A DNA stretch of 30,230 nucleotides from JBMNQI01 sp050944055 (GCA_050944055.1 JBMNQI010000026.1:1-30230), one strand, 5' to 3'; shown: positions 16,696-24,023, counted from the first letter of the stretch. Notes: generated by a model not told the origin, from the sequence alone. Made by a program: numbers and translations.

Positions 16696-16724
16696 TTACT
16701 TATTTGGACGGGGGGTTCGGGAAC

Positions 16725-16753
16725 ATTTTACAATTATTATTGGCATATGTCAA
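16725..16753 (-). promoter_or_regulatory. Predicted distal promoter of the coaC operon
   Basis: Minus-strand TTGACA (6/6) and TAAAAT (5/6) separated by 17 bp, in tandem with the proximal promoter. Confidence 0.6.
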
Positions 16754-16756
16754 TAA
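16737..16756. promoter_or_regulatory. 20-bp near-perfect palindrome over the distal promoter -35 element
   Basis: TTATTG-G-CATATG-T-CAATAA: nine of ten arm positions are complementary around a CATATG centre. It covers the TTGACA of the distal coaC promoter. The TTG-N8-CAA core is of the size bound by CRP/FNR-type or other dimeric regulators; the regulator is not known. Confidence 0.4.
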
Positions 16757-16848
16757 AACAAACATGGCGATTTGCCATTCCCAGGCGGAAAGGAATTCAT
16801 AATGACCTGAGAGGTTAAAGAGTTTACGTAAAGTTCACATTTGTATAG

Positions 16849-16877
16849 TTGATTAATCCCGCTTTGCAGCGTATAAT
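16849..16877 (+). promoter_or_regulatory. Predicted sigma-A promoter of a short transcription unit
   Basis: TTGATT (16849-16854, 4/6) and perfect TATAAT (16872-16877) separated by 17 bp. The transcript would run from about 16884 to the terminator at 17023, roughly 140 nt. Confidence 0.6.
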
Positions 16878-16909
16878 CAAAACATAAACTGAGAAAGGAG
16901 GAAGAGCAT

Positions 16910-16984
16910 ATTAACAACAGAGTACACGGCGATATAGACGACATGATCTTTGGGGACGTAAAGACAATCGCGAGCGAAAGATAG
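16910..16984 (+). CDS. Possible 24-residue micro-ORF with an AUU start
   Basis: A strong Shine-Dalgarno AAAGGAGG (16894-16901) is followed 8 nt later by ATT, which opens a 24-codon frame (INNRVHGD, then IDDMIFGDVK, TIASER) closed by TAG just before the terminator. No ATG, GTG or TTG stands at the right distance; the only ATG in frame is at 16943. AUU starts are rare (infC is the known case), so the alternatives are a small regulatory RNA or a leader-type peptide. Promoter, ribosome site and terminator together make transcription likely; translation is uncertain. Confidence 0.3.
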   Translation: MNNRVHGDIDDMIFGDVKTIASER

Positions 16985-16997
16985 TGCCGGCGCAGGA

Positions 16998-17023
16998 CCA
17001 GGGTAAGAGACCCTGGGTTTTTT
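16998..17023 (+). terminator. Strong intrinsic terminator of the short transcription unit
   Basis: Perfect 7-bp stem CCAGGGT / ACCCTGG with loop AAGAG, followed by G and six T residues. Confidence 0.85.
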
Positions 17024-17084
17024 ATGCGCTTTTTAGATAGAAGATTTGCGCGCGGATTCGCGCCCGACAAAACAAAAGCGTGAC

Positions 17085-17107
17085 AAAGCCCGATGATGTC
17101 GGGCTTT
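17085..17107 (-). terminator. Terminator downstream of ligD
   Basis: Perfect 9-bp stem AAAGCCCGA / TCGGGCTTT with loop TGATG, lying about 30 bp past the ligD stop. The minus-strand continuation is T-rich (GCTTTTGTTTTG); the plus side also has T residues, so it may act both ways. Confidence 0.65.
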
Positions 17108-17137
17108 CTGTGTTTCGCGGCGTTTGTAAATTGGTTT

Positions 17138-19564
17138 TTATTTAAGCTGCTGGTCGGTTATAAAGAAATCTTTCCATGGGTCCCCGCCTTTTATCCTCTC
17201 AAGCGCGGCTTCCATGGTTATGCCGTCGGGAGATACACTGTCCAGCTCGTCCCATGAGATGGGCATGGATACGCGGGCGCCTTTCCTCGCCCTGAGCGAA
17301 TAGGGGGCGATGCTTGTCGCGCCGCGGCCGTTTCTTATCCAGTCGATGAAGATCTTGTTCGTCCGACGGCTCTTTCTGACGTTGCTTGTATAGCGGTCGG
17401 GCCATTTCTGCTCCATGAATTCGGCGACGCGCCTGGCAAAATCGCGGAAAACCTCCCATGAGGCGGCAGGCTTAAACGGCACGACCACGTGATAGCCCTT
17501 GCCCCCGCTCGTTTTTAGGTACGAAACGAGAGAGAGGTCGGAAAGAACGCTCTTAATATCCCGCACGCCTTGGCGTACGGTATTAAGCTCCATACCCTCG
17601 TCAGGGTCAAGGTCGAAAACCATAATATCGGGCTTTTCAAGCTCATCAATGCGGCTGCCCCAGGTATGGAACTCCAGCGTGCCCATCTGAGCCTCGTATA
17701 TAAGCCCCGGCTTATCCTCAATATAGAAGTATTCTTCATTTTCCCCGCCGCTGCCGGGCACCTGGATTGTCACTATACACTTGCTGCCGGGGCCGGGGTG
17801 CTTTTTATAAAAGCAGGTCTGAGCTATGCCCTTGGGGCAGCGAACTATGCTGAGAAGCCTGCGCGACACATAGGGCAGCATTCTCTGCGCCGCCGCCTCG
17901 TAGTAGCGGACTACGTCTTCCTTCGTGATGTTTGGCTCCTCAAAAATTATCTTTCCGGGGCTCGATATCTTTATCCCTTCTATAACGGGGCCTTCTGATT
18001 TTGGGTCCATAATTCTCTCCTCGCTGGAAGTCGGCATGTCGGACGATGCCTCTCTTTGTATGTCCCTCGGCTGCTTGTCTTCCCGCAGGCCTTTGAAGCT
18101 CGCCTGCCTTAATAAATTGTCCTGCGTCCATTCGGCGAATTTTATCTCTGCCACAAGACAAGGTTCAAGCCAGGTGACTTTTTCGCCGGGTCTTATCTTC
18201 GGCTCTTGGCTGAAAGGACAAAGAGGCGTCTTTATATCTTCGAATTTTGCTTGAAGCTCTTTTACGCTGCGCTCGCCGAGGCCCGTGCCGGCGCGCCCGA
18301 CGAAGGCCAGCTCCCCGCCCTGGTATACGCCCAGCAAAAGCGAGCTTATACCGCTTGCCTTTTTGCCGGAGAGCGTATATCCTCCTATTACGAACTCCTG
18401 CCTCTTGTCGCATTTAAGCTTTATCCAGTCGCCGTTTCTGGTTCCGCTGTAGACGGAGCCGGATTTTTTGCCCACTATGCCTTCCATGCCCAGCTCGCAG
18501 GCCGCCTTAAAGCTCTGCTGTCCGTTCCCGCATACGTGGACGCTGTAGCTGAGGTTTTTAGGCCCGTCTTTCATCAGCTCTTCCAGAATTGCCTTCCTCT
18601 CAAACAGAGGGCGCGAGCGCAGGTCCACGCCGTCGAGGGCGAGGAGGTCGAATACTATATAAGTCAGATTACGGCCCTCGGGATTTCTCAGATAGTTCTG
18701 CAGGGCCTGAAAATCAGTTTTGCCCTGAGAATCGGTTACGGTCATCTCGCCGTCGAGCACCATAGCCCTCCCGGCCGCGAAATCAACAAGAGAGGAGGCG
18801 ACGGGCTGGAACCTGCCCGTATAGTCGCCGCCGTTTCTTGTCATGAGATGAACGCCGTTGCCCTCTATAAAAGCCACTATCCTGTACCCGTCGTATTTGA
18901 GCTCAAACAGCCAGTCGTCGCCCTCCGGGATAGTGTCGGAGAGCTTTGCAAGCTGCACGCCGGTTTCATTAAATGGGTTTTTTGCCAGTTTTTCATCCTC
19001 GCCGTTTCTTATTTCCTCCATTGTGCGCCCGGTCCTTATGCTTGTGTCGAATCCGGATATATCAACGCCCTCTTTGGCGAACTCATCCTTTTCCTTGATT
19101 AAAAGCCAGTTGTTTTTGTTTCCGCCTTCTTTTGAACGCAGGCGGACAAGCGCCCAGCTTCCCCTGAGCCTTCTGCCTTTGAGCGCGAATTTCAAAGAGC
19201 CTTTACTAAGAGCTTCCTCCGTATCGCCGTAGGGCTCCCAAAAGCCCTCGTCCCAGAGCATCACTTCCCCGCCGCCGTACTCGCCCCTGGGGATGGTCCC
19301 TTCAAAATTCCTGTAATCCAGGGGGTGGGGCTCCACCATGACGGCGAGCCTCTTATCCCTTGTGTCGAAGGACGGGCCTCTGGGCACGGCCCAGCTTAAA
19401 AGGACCCCGTCCCACTCTAGGCGGAAATCGTAATGCTCCGTACGGGCCATGTGGCGCTGGACGACGAACCTCAGGCCGTCGCCGGGCGGAGACACCTCGC
19501 CCACGGGCTCCCCGGTGCTCTCGAAATTCCTTTTTTTATTGTATTCTTCAAGATTTAAAGCCAT
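17138..19564 (-). CDS. ligD: Multidomain NHEJ DNA ligase LigD (phosphoesterase-ligase-polymerase)
   Basis: 808 residues in the domain order 3'-phosphoesterase, ATP-dependent ligase, primase-polymerase, as in Pseudomonas LigD (mycobacteria place the polymerase first). Phosphoesterase (about 30-155): RHMARTEHYDFRLEWDG with His38, His44 and Asp46, and EPHPLDY (His80). Ligase (about 205-490): nucleotidyl-lysine Lys223 in ELKYDGYR, EGIVGKK, WIKLK (380-384), then the OB domain. A linker of about 45 residues follows. Polymerase (about 545-800): FDLDPDEG with Asp651 and Asp653, SGGKGYHV, and FIDWIRN (Asp741). It seals double-strand breaks together with Ku, after end cleaning and fill-in. It lies 27 nt downstream of ku in the same operon. 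Complete and apparently active. Confidence 0.96.
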   Translation of the reverse strand: MALNLEEYNKKRNFESTGEPVGEVSPPGDGLRFVVQRHMARTEHYDFRLEWDGVLLSWAVPRGPSFDTRDKRLAVMVEPHPLDYRNFEGTIPRGEYGGGEVMLWDEGFWEPYGDTEEALSKGSLKFALKGRRLRGSWALVRLRSKEGGNKNNWLLIKEKDEFAKEGVDISGFDTSIRTGRTMEEIRNGEDEKLAKNPFNETGVQLAKLSDTIPEGDDWLFELKYDGYRIVAFIEGNGVHLMTRNGGDYTGRFQPVASSLVDFAAGRAMVLDGEMTVTDSQGKTDFQALQNYLRNPEGRNLTYIVFDLLALDGVDLRSRPLFERKAILEELMKDGPKNLSYSVHVCGNGQQSFKAACELGMEGIVGKKSGSVYSGTRNGDWIKLKCDKRQEFVIGGYTLSGKKASGISSLLLGVYQGGELAFVGRAGTGLGERSVKELQAKFEDIKTPLCPFSQEPKIRPGEKVTWLEPCLVAEIKFAEWTQDNLLRQASFKGLREDKQPRDIQREASSDMPTSSEERIMDPKSEGPVIEGIKISSPGKIIFEEPNITKEDVVRYYEAAAQRMLPYVSRRLLSIVRCPKGIAQTCFYKKHPGPGSKCIVTIQVPGSGGENEEYFYIEDKPGLIYEAQMGTLEFHTWGSRIDELEKPDIMVFDLDPDEGMELNTVRQGVRDIKSVLSDLSLVSYLKTSGGKGYHVVVPFKPAASWEVFRDFARRVAEFMEQKWPDRYTSNVRKSRRTNKIFIDWIRNGRGATSIAPYSLRARKGARVSMPISWDELDSVSPDGITMEAALERIKGGDPWKDFFITDQQLK

Positions 19565-19591
19565 AATACATTATGCGGGCCATCGCCGCAT

Positions 19592-20365
19592 TTAAGCCGT
19601 TTCCCTCTCCTTTTTTGCCTTCTCGACGCTGGCCTTTAAGGCGTCCATCAGACTTATAACCTTGCCCTTATCCTCGCTCTCCGCGGCGACGATTTCCCTG
19701 CCTGAAATCTTGGCCTCGATAAGCTCCCGGAGCCTTGACTGGTATTCGTCTTTGTACTTTGACGGGTCGAAAGGCGTGTCCATCGATTCGATGAGCGTCT
19801 TTGCCATTTTGAGCTCGGCCTCGGATATCTCGGGCTTTGCGTACTGCTTTTGAAGCTCCCTGATGTCGTCGGCGTAGAACATCGTGGAGATAAGCACTGC
19901 GTCCTCGCGGGGGATTATTGCCATGAGCGTGTCCTTAGTGCCCATTACGGTTTTTCCTATAGCTATCTTCTGCTCGGCCATGAGAGCCGCTCTTAAAAGC
20001 TCGAAGGCCTTCTCGCCCCCCGCCTCCGGCACGGCCTGATAGGTCTTTTCATAATAGACCGGGGATATCTGGTTAAGATTCGCGAAATGCAGGATCTGTA
20101 TCGCCTTTTCCTTTTCGGTCTTAATTTTCTCAATCTCTTCGTCCGTGATAACAACGTACCTGTTTTTTTCGTACTCAAAGCCTCTAACGATGTCTTCGGC
20201 CCCTAACTCCCTGCCGCAGTGGGCGCAGGTCTTTTTGTAGCGGATGCGGCTGCTGTCCTCCTTGTGCAGCTGGTTGAAGTGAATATCGCTGTCCTGCGTC
20301 GCCGTATACATCGCTATCGGGATGGCGACGAGGCCGAAAGATATGACGGATTTGCGCGATACCAT
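19592..20365 (-). CDS. ku: Bacterial non-homologous end-joining protein Ku
   Basis: 257 residues from the ATG at 20365, which has GGAGGTG 8 nt upstream; a GTG at 20374 would overlap that site and is rejected. It opens VSRKSVISFGLVAIP, followed by HFNQLHKEDSSRIRYKK, the usual start of the Ku core barrel, and CAHCGREL. The C-terminal tail SLMDALKASVEKAKKE is typical of single-domain bacterial Ku and recruits LigD. A homodimer rings broken DNA ends. First gene of the ku-ligD operon; size normal. Confidence 0.96.
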   Translation of the reverse strand: MVSRKSVISFGLVAIPIAMYTATQDSDIHFNQLHKEDSSRIRYKKTCAHCGRELGAEDIVRGFEYEKNRYVVITDEEIEKIKTEKEKAIQILHFANLNQISPVYYEKTYQAVPEAGGEKAFELLRAALMAEQKIAIGKTVMGTKDTLMAIIPREDAVLISTMFYADDIRELQKQYAKPEISEAELKMAKTLIESMDTPFDPSKYKDEYQSRLRELIEAKISGREIVAAESEDKGKVISLMDALKASVEKAKKERETA

Positions 20366-20530
20366 CGGAAACACCTCCGGCTTTAGTGTTTCCGCTGTTT
20401 TGGCAAGTATGTGGATGTTTTAATCGGGCTTATGCGGCGCTTTCAGGAAGGTTGAAGCCGCGGGGAAGATATTGGGCTCTGAACGCCCTCGGAAGACACC
20501 GGAATGCTTTGCCAGGTTTCTTTTCCGCCA

Positions 20531-20553
20531 ATTCCGGAACAAATTTCCGGAAT
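20531..20553. repeat. Inverted repeat upstream of the GerMN gene
   Basis: ATTCCGGAA and TTCCGGAAT (9 bp, perfect) around CAAAT, in the 233-bp gap between divergent ku and the GerMN lipoprotein gene. It may be an operator or a small hairpin. No clear sigma-A promoter was recognised for either gene in this gap. Confidence 0.4.
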
Positions 20554-20598
20554 ACGAGTCAAAGTAAGAGATGAGACTGACATATGGAGGTATAGTGG

Positions 20599-21246
20599 AT
20601 GAAAAGAAATATAATCATAGCGGTTTTGCTGGCGGCATTGCTGCTTATGGGGCTGACAGCGTGCAAATCAAAACCGGAGGCAACGGCGGAACCGACCGCA
20701 GAGCCGACTCCGGAACAGACGCAAAAGCCCGCAGAAACGCAGCCGACAGAAGCGCCGGAGCCGGAGGACAAGGGCGAAACCACGGCGGAGCCGACCAGTA
20801 AGCCCGCTCCGGAAGAAGAGCAGACAATGGAAATAACCGTGTATTACCTCAAGGACGACGGAAGCGAAATGTATCTCGTCAAAGAGGTTCACACGGTTGA
20901 GAAAACCGAGGCCGTGGCCCGGGCCGCGCTAAAGGAGCTCATTTCCGGAACGCCCTTGACGGAAGGCGCTGTGAAGGTCCTGCCCGCCGACACGGAGATA
21001 CTCGGGATAAACATTAAAGACGGGCTGGCCACCGTGGATTTTTCCAGGGAAGTGCTTAACGCCAACGTCGGCTCGTCCGGGGAGAGCTTAGGCATATTGA
21101 GCATAGTCAACACCCTGACCGAATTTCCTACGATAGAAAAGGTGCAGTTTACGGTCGAGGGTTCGGCTGAAAACGCTATGGACTGGTGGGGCCATGTCGG
21201 CCTGTACGACCAGCCGTTTAAAAGGGACGTAAGCATGGTCAGATAG
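20599..21246 (+). CDS. GerMN-domain lipoprotein
   Basis: 215 residues: signal peptide with lipobox LTAC (Cys22), then a low-complexity Pro/Glu/Thr-rich linker (about 25-75, with repeated AEPT and PEP units), then one GerMN domain (about 76-195) with ITVYYLKDDG, a helical VARAALKELISGTP and the marker GLATVDFSREVL. GerM of Bacillus, which has two such domains, acts in sporulation and germination; single-domain lipoproteins like this one are common in Clostridia and their role is less clear. It should sit on the outer face of the membrane. GGAGG precedes the ATG. It ends at a strong terminator, so it is probably monocistronic. Confidence 0.88.
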   Translation: MKRNIIIAVLLAALLLMGLTACKSKPEATAEPTAEPTPEQTQKPAETQPTEAPEPEDKGETTAEPTSKPAPEEEQTMEITVYYLKDDGSEMYLVKEVHTVEKTEAVARAALKELISGTPLTEGAVKVLPADTEILGINIKDGLATVDFSREVLNANVGSSGESLGILSIVNTLTEFPTIEKVQFTVEGSAENAMDWWGHVGLYDQPFKRDVSMVR

Positions 21247-21305
21247 CAGTTCGCGCGTATTTAAAGCGGCGCGGCGCCGCCCGAACAATCAAATATTTTT
21301 TATCG

Positions 21306-21344
21306 GAAATACCCAAGTCGACACCTTGGGTATTTCAATTTTTT
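21306..21344 (+). terminator. Strong intrinsic terminator after the GerMN gene
   Basis: Perfect 12-bp stem GAAATACCCAAG (21306-21317) / CTTGGGTATTTC (21325-21336), 7-nt loop, then AATTTTTT. Confidence 0.85.
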
Positions 21345-21403
21345 CCCAGAAATGCTATAATAAAGCTGAGGGCGATCAAATAAAAAAAGAAGGGGAGAAC
21401 ATT

Positions 21404-21877
21404 ATGGCATTGGCCGGACTGATCGTCAGCATTATGGTATTTCTTATGTTCTTTATTTTCCTTAACGCAGCGACAGGAAGCGTACTCCTCTGCGTTCTTT
21501 TTGCGGCCGCGGCAATAGCCGGCATTGTCATCACAGGCCTGGGCTACGACAGGAGCTACAAGGCCGGCCCGAGAAGCATAAAGGCTCAGAAGGACAAACT
21601 AAAGCTGATGACCAGCTGCTTACTGGATTTTTTAATAGTGCTGGTTGCTTACAACATAGTTTTCAGGCGTCCCGGCATCGCGTCTCTATTCTATTCGCTG
21701 CCCTACATTTTTATTGTTTTGGCTTTTTTATGGCTGGTCGGTTTCCTGACTATACGTCTGAAGATAAGCTCGCTTTCAAGAAACATACGGAAGCAGATTG
21801 TCTGCGCCGCCTGCGGTGAGGCCGTGAACCCCTCGGCGAAGTACTGCGGAAGCTGTGGGAGAAAAATCAGGGACTGA
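21404..21877 (+). CDS. Membrane protein with C-terminal zinc ribbon
   Basis: 157 residues from the ATG at 21404 (AGGGGAG upstream); an upstream in-frame reading from 21326 would start inside the terminator and is rejected. Four hydrophobic segments are seen, in two pairs: about 3-22 and 25-45, then about 68-86 and 92-115. The tail carries a two-Cys-pair zinc ribbon, CAACGEAVNPSAKYCGSCG, of the type found at the end of many Bacillota membrane proteins. Function unknown. A TATAAT at 21356-21361 could be its -10 box, with only a weak -35. It lies 35 bp upstream of the flavodoxin-fold gene and may be cotranscribed with it. Confidence 0.7.
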   Translation: MALAGLIVSIMVFLMFFIFLNAATGSVLLCVLFAAAAIAGIVITGLGYDRSYKAGPRSIKAQKDKLKLMTSCLLDFLIVLVAYNIVFRRPGIASLFYSLPYIFIVLAFLWLVGFLTIRLKISSLSRNIRKQIVCAACGEAVNPSAKYCGSCGRKIRD

Positions 21878-21912
21878 CGTGCGCGTGAATAAATGATAAG
21901 GAAGGAAGAAAA

Positions 21913-22860
21913 ATGAAGATTCTCGGAATTTCGGGCGGTTCCAAAAACGGCTCAAACGACGCCATGTGCCGCGAGGCGCTGATAGGGGCGAAGGAAAAAG
22001 GCGCCGAGATTGAGTTTATTCGCCTGCTTGATCTCAACCTCAAGCCCTGCACGGGCTGCATTTCATGCGTAAACGGCATGATGCGCGGGGGCAACGGCGA
22101 CTGCGTCATAAAAGACGATTTCAAATGGCTGGAAGACAAGGTGCTCGACGCCGACGGCATCGTATGGGCTATGCCCATATTCGAAAAGGGAGCCCCCGGC
22201 GTAATGCACCTGGTGCAGGACCGCCTGTTCGGCCCCGCGCACGACCCCGGCATGGCCATTGTCTCCGGCGAGATAAGCAAGCAGACCGGCGGCCCCGGCC
22301 CCGATATCCGGAAAATGCGGCCAAAGCCGATGAGCTTTATCTCCATAGGCGGCTCGGACTGGAATACGCGCGTAAGCTGCGACATGAATATGCTCTCTAT
22401 GGCGGCGGGCTGGAAAACAATCGACGACCTTGTGTTCCCGTGGTCCAAGTCCATAATTCTGGACGACGAGGCGGTCGAAAAATGCCATCAGGTCGGCGTC
22501 AATATCGTTAACGCGGCCTCCGACTTTGAGCACGCTAAATACTTGGGCGACCCGGGCTGCTGCTCAAACTGCCACAGCCGCAACTTTTTCCTCGGGGCTG
22601 ACGGCAAGGCCGTGTGCGAGGTCTGCGGCATCATCGGCGACATTGTTTTGGAAAACGGGAAGTATAGCTTCGTTTTCCCCGAGGAGCAGCTTAGGCACGC
22701 GCATAACCTTATACCCGGAAAAATGCTGCATATGCAGGACATAGGCAAATATGAGGGACAGCTCGCCGAGCAGAAGAAAACGCCGGAGTTTAAGGCCCGC
22801 GTGCAAAAGTACAAGGATTTTATCACGGCCTCAAGACCTAGCGCGGAGGTAATAGGCTGA
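21913..22860 (+). CDS. Flavodoxin-fold NAD(P)H:FMN oxidoreductase with C-terminal zinc ribbon
   Basis: 315 residues. The N-terminal part (about 1-200) is a NADPH-dependent FMN reductase/iron-sulfur-flavoprotein-like fold: phosphate-binding loop GISGGSKNGSN, then a cysteine cluster C46-x2-C49-x2-C52 with Cys64, near the position of the [4Fe-4S] motif in iron-sulfur flavoproteins but with a longer last spacing. The extra C-terminal part (about 205-315) has a zinc-ribbon or rubredoxin-like arrangement C217/C220 and C235/C238. Probably a cytoplasmic FMN-dependent electron-transfer or reductase enzyme; substrate unknown. Start ATG has AAGGAAGG upstream. A strong terminator follows. Confidence 0.8.
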   Translation: MKILGISGGSKNGSNDAMCREALIGAKEKGAEIEFIRLLDLNLKPCTGCISCVNGMMRGGNGDCVIKDDFKWLEDKVLDADGIVWAMPIFEKGAPGVMHLVQDRLFGPAHDPGMAIVSGEISKQTGGPGPDIRKMRPKPMSFISIGGSDWNTRVSCDMNMLSMAAGWKTIDDLVFPWSKSIILDDEAVEKCHQVGVNIVNAASDFEHAKYLGDPGCCSNCHSRNFFLGADGKAVCEVCGIIGDIVLENGKYSFVFPEEQLRHAHNLIPGKMLHMQDIGKYEGQLAEQKKTPEFKARVQKYKDFITASRPSAEVIG

Positions 22861-22893
22861 GGGCCTTCCGCTGCAAGTTTTAAACGACTAAAA

Positions 22894-22926
22894 ACGCGTC
22901 CGGTATCATACCGGGCGTGTTTTTTT
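22894..22926 (+). terminator. Strong intrinsic terminator closing the chromosomal block
   Basis: Stem ACGCGTCCGGTA (22894-22905) / TACCGGGCGTGT (22909-22920), 12 pairs with two G-U pairs, loop TCA, followed by six T residues. It separates the flavodoxin-fold gene from the phage genes. Confidence 0.8.
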
Positions 22927-22990
22927 GTCCCGAAGGCGGCAAATGCTGTAAAAATATTTTCTTTCGCGCTCAAAACCCGCTTCTGCCGAC

Positions 22991-23005
22991 TCTACTTGAA
23001 GTAGA
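22991..23005. repeat. Short palindrome upstream of the small terminase gene
   Basis: TCTACTT-G-AAGTAGA, 7-bp perfect arms around one base, 21 bp before the small terminase ATG. Possible operator of the phage late operon or a boundary element; nothing supports a choice. Confidence 0.25.
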
Positions 23006-23025
23006 AAGACAAACGGGAGGGCACC

Positions 23026-23394
23026 ATGGCCGGACGGAAGACCGGGCGGATTCGCCCTTACGGCGTGCTCAAATATGACAGCCTTGAGGACGTGCAGGCG
23101 GGAATAGACGCGTATTTTGCAAAGGCCGCCTCGGAGAACAGGCCGCTTACCATGCAGGGACTGGCAAACGCCCTCGGGCTTGAGCGCGAAACGCTGCTTA
23201 AATACGGCTGCGAGGACAAGTATTCAAACGCGATTATGAGCGCGAGGGCGAAGGTGCTTGAATACGCTGAGGAGCGGCTTTTTGACAAGCAGACTATGAG
23301 CGGGGCGAAGTTCTGGCTGGTGAATAACGGAGGTTATTCGGAAAGGAATGAGGAGGACGTTTTCGGGAGCGTATACTTCATAGACGACTACTAG
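23026..23394 (+). CDS. Phage terminase small subunit (P22 gp3-like DNA-packaging protein)
   Basis: 122 residues. After a basic N-terminus, the segment LTMQGLANALGLERETLLKYG is a helix-turn-helix of the kind that binds pac DNA, followed by SARAKVLEYAEERLFD and GAKFWLVNNGGYSER, a pattern seen in gp3-like DNA-packaging proteins. It should recognise the packaging site and load the large terminase. CGGGAGG precedes the ATG. First phage gene in the window; the large terminase lies about 600 bp further, separated by an antisense gene and a small membrane protein gene. Confidence 0.8.
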   Translation: MAGRKTGRIRPYGVLKYDSLEDVQAGIDAYFAKAASENRPLTMQGLANALGLERETLLKYGCEDKYSNAIMSARAKVLEYAEERLFDKQTMSGAKFWLVNNGGYSERNEEDVFGSVYFIDDY

Positions 23395-23422
23395 GCCCGA
23401 GCCGCCGTTTTCCGGAAATAAA

Positions 23423-23450
23423 AAAGCGCCCCTCCGGAAAGGCGCGCTTT
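23423..23450 (-). terminator. Terminator of the antisense zinc-ribbon gene (possibly bidirectional)
   Basis: Stem AAAGCGC-C-CCT / AGG-C-GCGCTTT with one C-C mismatch and loop CCGGAA. On the minus strand it is followed by a six-T run, just after the zinc-ribbon stop codon. On the plus strand the small terminase gene ends 28 bp before it. Confidence 0.7.
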
Positions 23451-23463
23451 AATGAATCCACTT

Positions 23464-23727
23464 TTATTTTCTGAAACAATCGCTGCAATAGACAGGACGG
23501 TCGCCGCGCGGCTCGAAAGGAAGCCTGCAGGCGCTGCCGCATTCGGAGCACACCGCGTCGTACATCTGGCGCTGGCCGCCCGATGAGCTTTTGCGGGCAA
23601 TTCGGCAGGGTTTGCAGCGCGTAGGCTCGTTTTCAAAGCCTTTTTCAGCGTAAAACTCCTGCTCGCTGGCAGTAAAAGTGAATTCTTGTCCGCAGTCTTT
23701 GCAGACGAGTGTTTTGTCTTTGTACAT
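23464..23727 (-). CDS. Small double zinc-ribbon protein, antisense within the phage head module
   Basis: 87 residues with two Cys-pair sets: CKDCGQEF ... CKPCR in the first half and CSECGS ... CSDCF in the second. The first half, with ASEQEFYAEKGFENEP between its Cys pairs, matches the 'probable zinc-ribbon' zf-trcl type (PF13451); the second resembles the CxxC-x-CxxC zinc ribbons often joined to it in Clostridia. Probably binds nucleic acid or protein; function unknown. It runs opposite to the phage genes, between the two terminase genes, with its own promoter and terminator, which is the build of a moron. Close relatives are common as chromosomal genes. Confidence 0.8.
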   Translation of the reverse strand: MYKDKTLVCKDCGQEFTFTASEQEFYAEKGFENEPTRCKPCRIARKSSSGGQRQMYDAVCSECGSACRLPFEPRGDRPVYCSDCFRK

Positions 23728-23774
23728 GTAATACCTCGTTTAATTAGTTACGCCTCTGTATAAGCGCGTGATTA

Positions 23775-23803
23775 ACAATATCGCATGCGGGCCATTAAGT
23801 CAA
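23775..23803 (-). promoter_or_regulatory. Predicted sigma-A promoter of the antisense zinc-ribbon gene
   Basis: Minus-strand TTGACT (5/6) and TATTGT (4/6) separated by 17 bp, about 45 nt upstream of the ATG, which has CGAGGT in front. Confidence 0.55.
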
Positions 23804-23867
23804 TGGAAATTTGTCGAAAAGTGAAATATATTTCCGTTTATTCTATTGAAAGGACGGGAGGCTTCAC

Positions 23868-24023
23868 ATGTTTTTTGCTGCCGGGGCGATAATACTGCTC
23901 TTTTTAATCGAATTTTACATATGGAACTGGCTCTGCTTCCTGTCCGACGGGCAGCTTGGCGCAGTACGAGCTTATAACGCGCAGAATCACGGAGGAATTA
24001 AGTGCCGGACGCGATTGAGGTAA
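23868..24023 (+). CDS. Small single-span membrane protein overlapping the large terminase start
   Basis: 51 residues, ATG preceded by GGGAGG. Begins MFFAAGAIILLFLIEFYIW, one membrane helix (about 2-24), then a short hydrophilic tail. The last 22 bp overlap the large terminase gene in another frame, and that gene's ribosome site lies inside this one, so translation may be coupled. No family recognised; small membrane proteins at this place are frequent in phages of Bacillota. Confidence 0.6.
   Translation: MFFAAGAIILLFLIEFYIWNWLCFLSDGQLGAVRAYNAQNHGGIKCRTRLR

Noticed and set aside
20372..20374. GTG as the start of Ku
   Set aside because: It lies inside the GGAGGTG ribosome site that serves the ATG at 20365.
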